Positions 40,625 through 41,769 of a DNA stretch of 41,769 bases are shown here, in pieces; positions within the stretch are counted from its first letter, which is position 1, and the number at the start of each line of letters is the position of its first letter. The notes under the pieces were generated by a model, which made no database searches, was not told the DNA's origin, and worked only from the letters and a program-made list of their open reading frames with translations. This stretch comes from Collinsella sp. (GTDB taxonomy: Bacteria; Actinomycetota; Coriobacteriia; Coriobacteriales; Coriobacteriaceae). The translations under genes were made by a program, and so were the position numbers. The DNA is taken from the NCBI GenBank assembly GCA_019414045.1, contig DXMW01000027.1, forward strand, positions 1 to 41,769, read 5' to 3'.

Positions 40625-41095
40625 CTAACCGATGACCTTCGCGGCGTCAGTCTTCGCATCTGCCGGAATCATCTGAATGAACAGTTCATAGCCCTCGCCG
40701 AGCAGCTCCTTCACGTAGGCCTCGTTCTCGGGCGTGAGGAACACGCTCGTCGAGACCTGACGGGCATTCTCGCTAAAGGCAACGTTGCCGAGGTTGATCT
40801 TCTTGACTCCCATCGCCTTGGCGACGGCACCGGCCTGCTGAATCGTCTCGCAAACCACGAAGAGTTTGTACTTATCGGTTACACCGCTCTGGAGCGCCTT
40901 GACAGCATCCTCGGTGTTTTTGACGACGACCTTGCATCCTTCGGGCTTTGCAAGGGACAGGGCCTGCAGACGAAGCTTGTCATTGAGGACCGTGTCGCTC
41001 ACTAACAGGATGCAGTCGGCACCCAGAGCCGAGGTCCAGCTAACGGCAACCTGGCCGTGAAGCAGTCGATAATCTACACGAATCATCTGAATCAT
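40625..41095 (-). CDS. PTS IIB component, mannose/sorbose family
   Basis: The 156-aa protein carries the phosphohistidine motif VDYRLLHGQVAVSW near the N-terminus (His13 from the first ATG), followed by the alpha/beta fold (GADCILLVSD, GCKVVVKNTEDAV, KKINLGNV). It passes phosphate from IIA to the sugar at IIC/IID. The ATG at 41093-41095 has AGGAG seven bases upstream. It lies 16 bp after the IIA stop. Confidence 0.95.
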   Translation of the reverse strand: MIQMIRVDYRLLHGQVAVSWTSALGADCILLVSDTVLNDKLRLQALSLAKPEGCKVVVKNTEDAVKALQSGVTDKYKLFVVCETIQQAGAVAKAMGVKKINLGNVAFSENARQVSTSVFLTPENEAYVKELLGEGYELFIQMIPADAKTDAAKVIG

Positions 41096-41111
41096 GATGT
41101 GCTCCTAACGA

Positions 41112-41528
41112 TTAAAACTCATCGAGTTCGGCCTGCCCCAGCAGGTCGTTGACGTACTTGACCTTAGTGTCGTCCGCCTCGACGATCTGGCGAATGGCCT
41201 CGTCGATCGGAGTGGAATCGGGTACGAACAGCAGCTGAATAAGGAGTGGCAAGTTCATATTGGTCACGAGGTGCGTGTTGGGACGCGTCTGGACGATCTT
41301 GGTGAACTCGTTGTTGACGCTGCCGCCAAAGAGGTCAGTGCACACGACAACTTCGTCGTCCGCGGCAAAGCCGTCCAGAATCGCTGCAGCCTCCTTGGAC
41401 AGGTCCTCGTTTCCGTCGACATACATAGAGAGCGCATGGACGTTTTCGCGCTCACCGGAAAGCAGGCCGATGCTCTCGACGATTCCAGACGCGAAATGAG
41501 CATGGGACGCCACGATAAACTGCCTCAT
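41112..41528 (-). CDS. PTS IIA component, mannose family
   Basis: The 138-aa protein has the IIA-man fold with active His9 in IVASHAHFASGIVESI and the DLFGGSVNNEF motif after VVCTD. It takes phosphate from HPr. It is the first PTS gene after the SIS gene, with a GGAAGGGG ribosome site. The intergenic terminator-like hairpin at 41558-41586 sits just before it. Confidence 0.95.
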   Translation of the reverse strand: MRQFIVASHAHFASGIVESIGLLSGERENVHALSMYVDGNEDLSKEAAAILDGFAADDEVVVCTDLFGGSVNNEFTKIVQTRPNTHLVTNMNLPLLIQLLFVPDSTPIDEAIRQIVEADDTKVKYVNDLLGQAELDEF

Positions 41529-41557
41529 TCGATCCCCTTCCTAGCGAATTTCGGCAT

Positions 41558-41586
41558 AAAAATGCCCGGACGCATGCGCCCGGGCA
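41558..41586 (-). terminator. Terminator-like hairpin before PTS IIA
   Basis: On the minus strand, TGCCCGGG...TCCGGGCA forms a stem around GCGCATGCG, followed by TTTTT. It lies between the SIS gene stop and the IIA start in the same direction, so it either ends the SIS transcript or sets a ratio between SIS and PTS products. Confidence 0.8.
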
Positions 41587-41614
41587 GGGTGCTTCTTAAA
41601 TGAGTGGTCAACTA

Positions 41615-41769
41615 TTAGTAGTCGAACTGGTGATAGTAGCGACGGTAGTTGAGGTTGTGCTTGGTGACCGTCTCGTAGTAAGCGGCAAGGCGATCGGTGA
41701 TCAGCGAGGAAAGGATCCACGGAGACACGATGACGCGGAACTCGTCGTCAAGGCCGGGGATCGCGAACT
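41615..41769 (-). CDS. C-terminal end of a SIS-domain sugar isomerase/deglycase
   Basis: The last 51 codons of a gene entering from the right edge, ending at TAA 41615-41617. The translated end (FRVIVSPWILSSLITDRLAA ... HNLNYRRYYHQFDY) is the usual C-terminus of SIS-domain sugar-phosphate proteins, with the 'YYE..T.HNL..RRYY..F.Y' ending of FrlB-like deglycases and AgaS-like isomerases. With PTS genes and an FrlC-like epimerase next to it, an FrlB/GfrF-like deglycase that splits fructoselysine- or glucoselysine-phosphate is the best guess. The start and most of the protein are outside the window. Confidence 0.65.
   Translation of the reverse strand, partial: FAIPGLDDEFRVIVSPWILSSLITDRLAAYYETVTKHNLNYRRYYHQFDY

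Overview
The window looks like the chromosome of a Collinsella-type member of the Coriobacteriia (high-GC Actinomycetota from the gut). This rests on the strong GC bias at third codon positions, a one-piece his operon with a HisZ-HisG fusion, a fused CydDC-type exporter, mannose-family PTS genes next to Amadori-sugar-like genes, and many intergenic palindromes. No rRNA gene is present, so the genus is inferred from gene content and style, not proven.

Layout. Bases 1-5300 are an accessory, decaying region: an AT-rich leader, an XRE regulator, an HNH endonuclease gene broken by three indels and a stop, a second HNH fragment, two small regulators, a two-TM protein, and an unknown 270-aa gene with a degenerate partial copy 2.3 kb upstream. 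Bases 5371-8523 (minus strand) hold a compact operon: an unknown 305-aa protein, a TraG/VirD4-type ATPase without a membrane anchor, and a ClpP paralogue. A divergent gene (8811-10244) looks like the C-terminal part of a type I methylase joined to a specificity-like domain. An AbiE toxin-antitoxin pair follows (10314-11843). This 5-12 kb stretch is the best candidate for an undescribed system.

Bases 12.2-23.9 kb are mostly housekeeping: a DUF4342/UBA-like membrane protein, an OmpR-type two-component system, a VOC protein with a galactitol-type PTS IIB, a TPR-like protein, tRNA-Leu(UAA) with a duplicated 3' end, a Ppx/GppA phosphatase with a DivIC/FtsB-like protein, enolase, a DUF4143 ATPase preceded by three 33-bp-spaced repeats, and a MazG-phosphoesterase-LarC2 operon. 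Next come the CydDC-like fusion and a YgbA-family gene, flanked on both sides by copies of one hairpin element.

Bases 28.6-37.8 kb encode histidine synthesis. A minus-strand operon hisZG-D-C-B-H-A-F-I-E plus a divergent PHP-type histidinol phosphatase together supply every step from PRPP/ATP to histidine. Bases 38.1-41.8 kb are a minus-strand sugar operon: a SIS-domain protein (only its C-terminus is in the window), mannose-family PTS IIA, IIB, IIC and IID, and a TIM-barrel epimerase/isomerase. The set resembles fructoselysine/glucoselysine utilisation loci. Terminator-like hairpins lie inside this operon and probably set transcript ratios.
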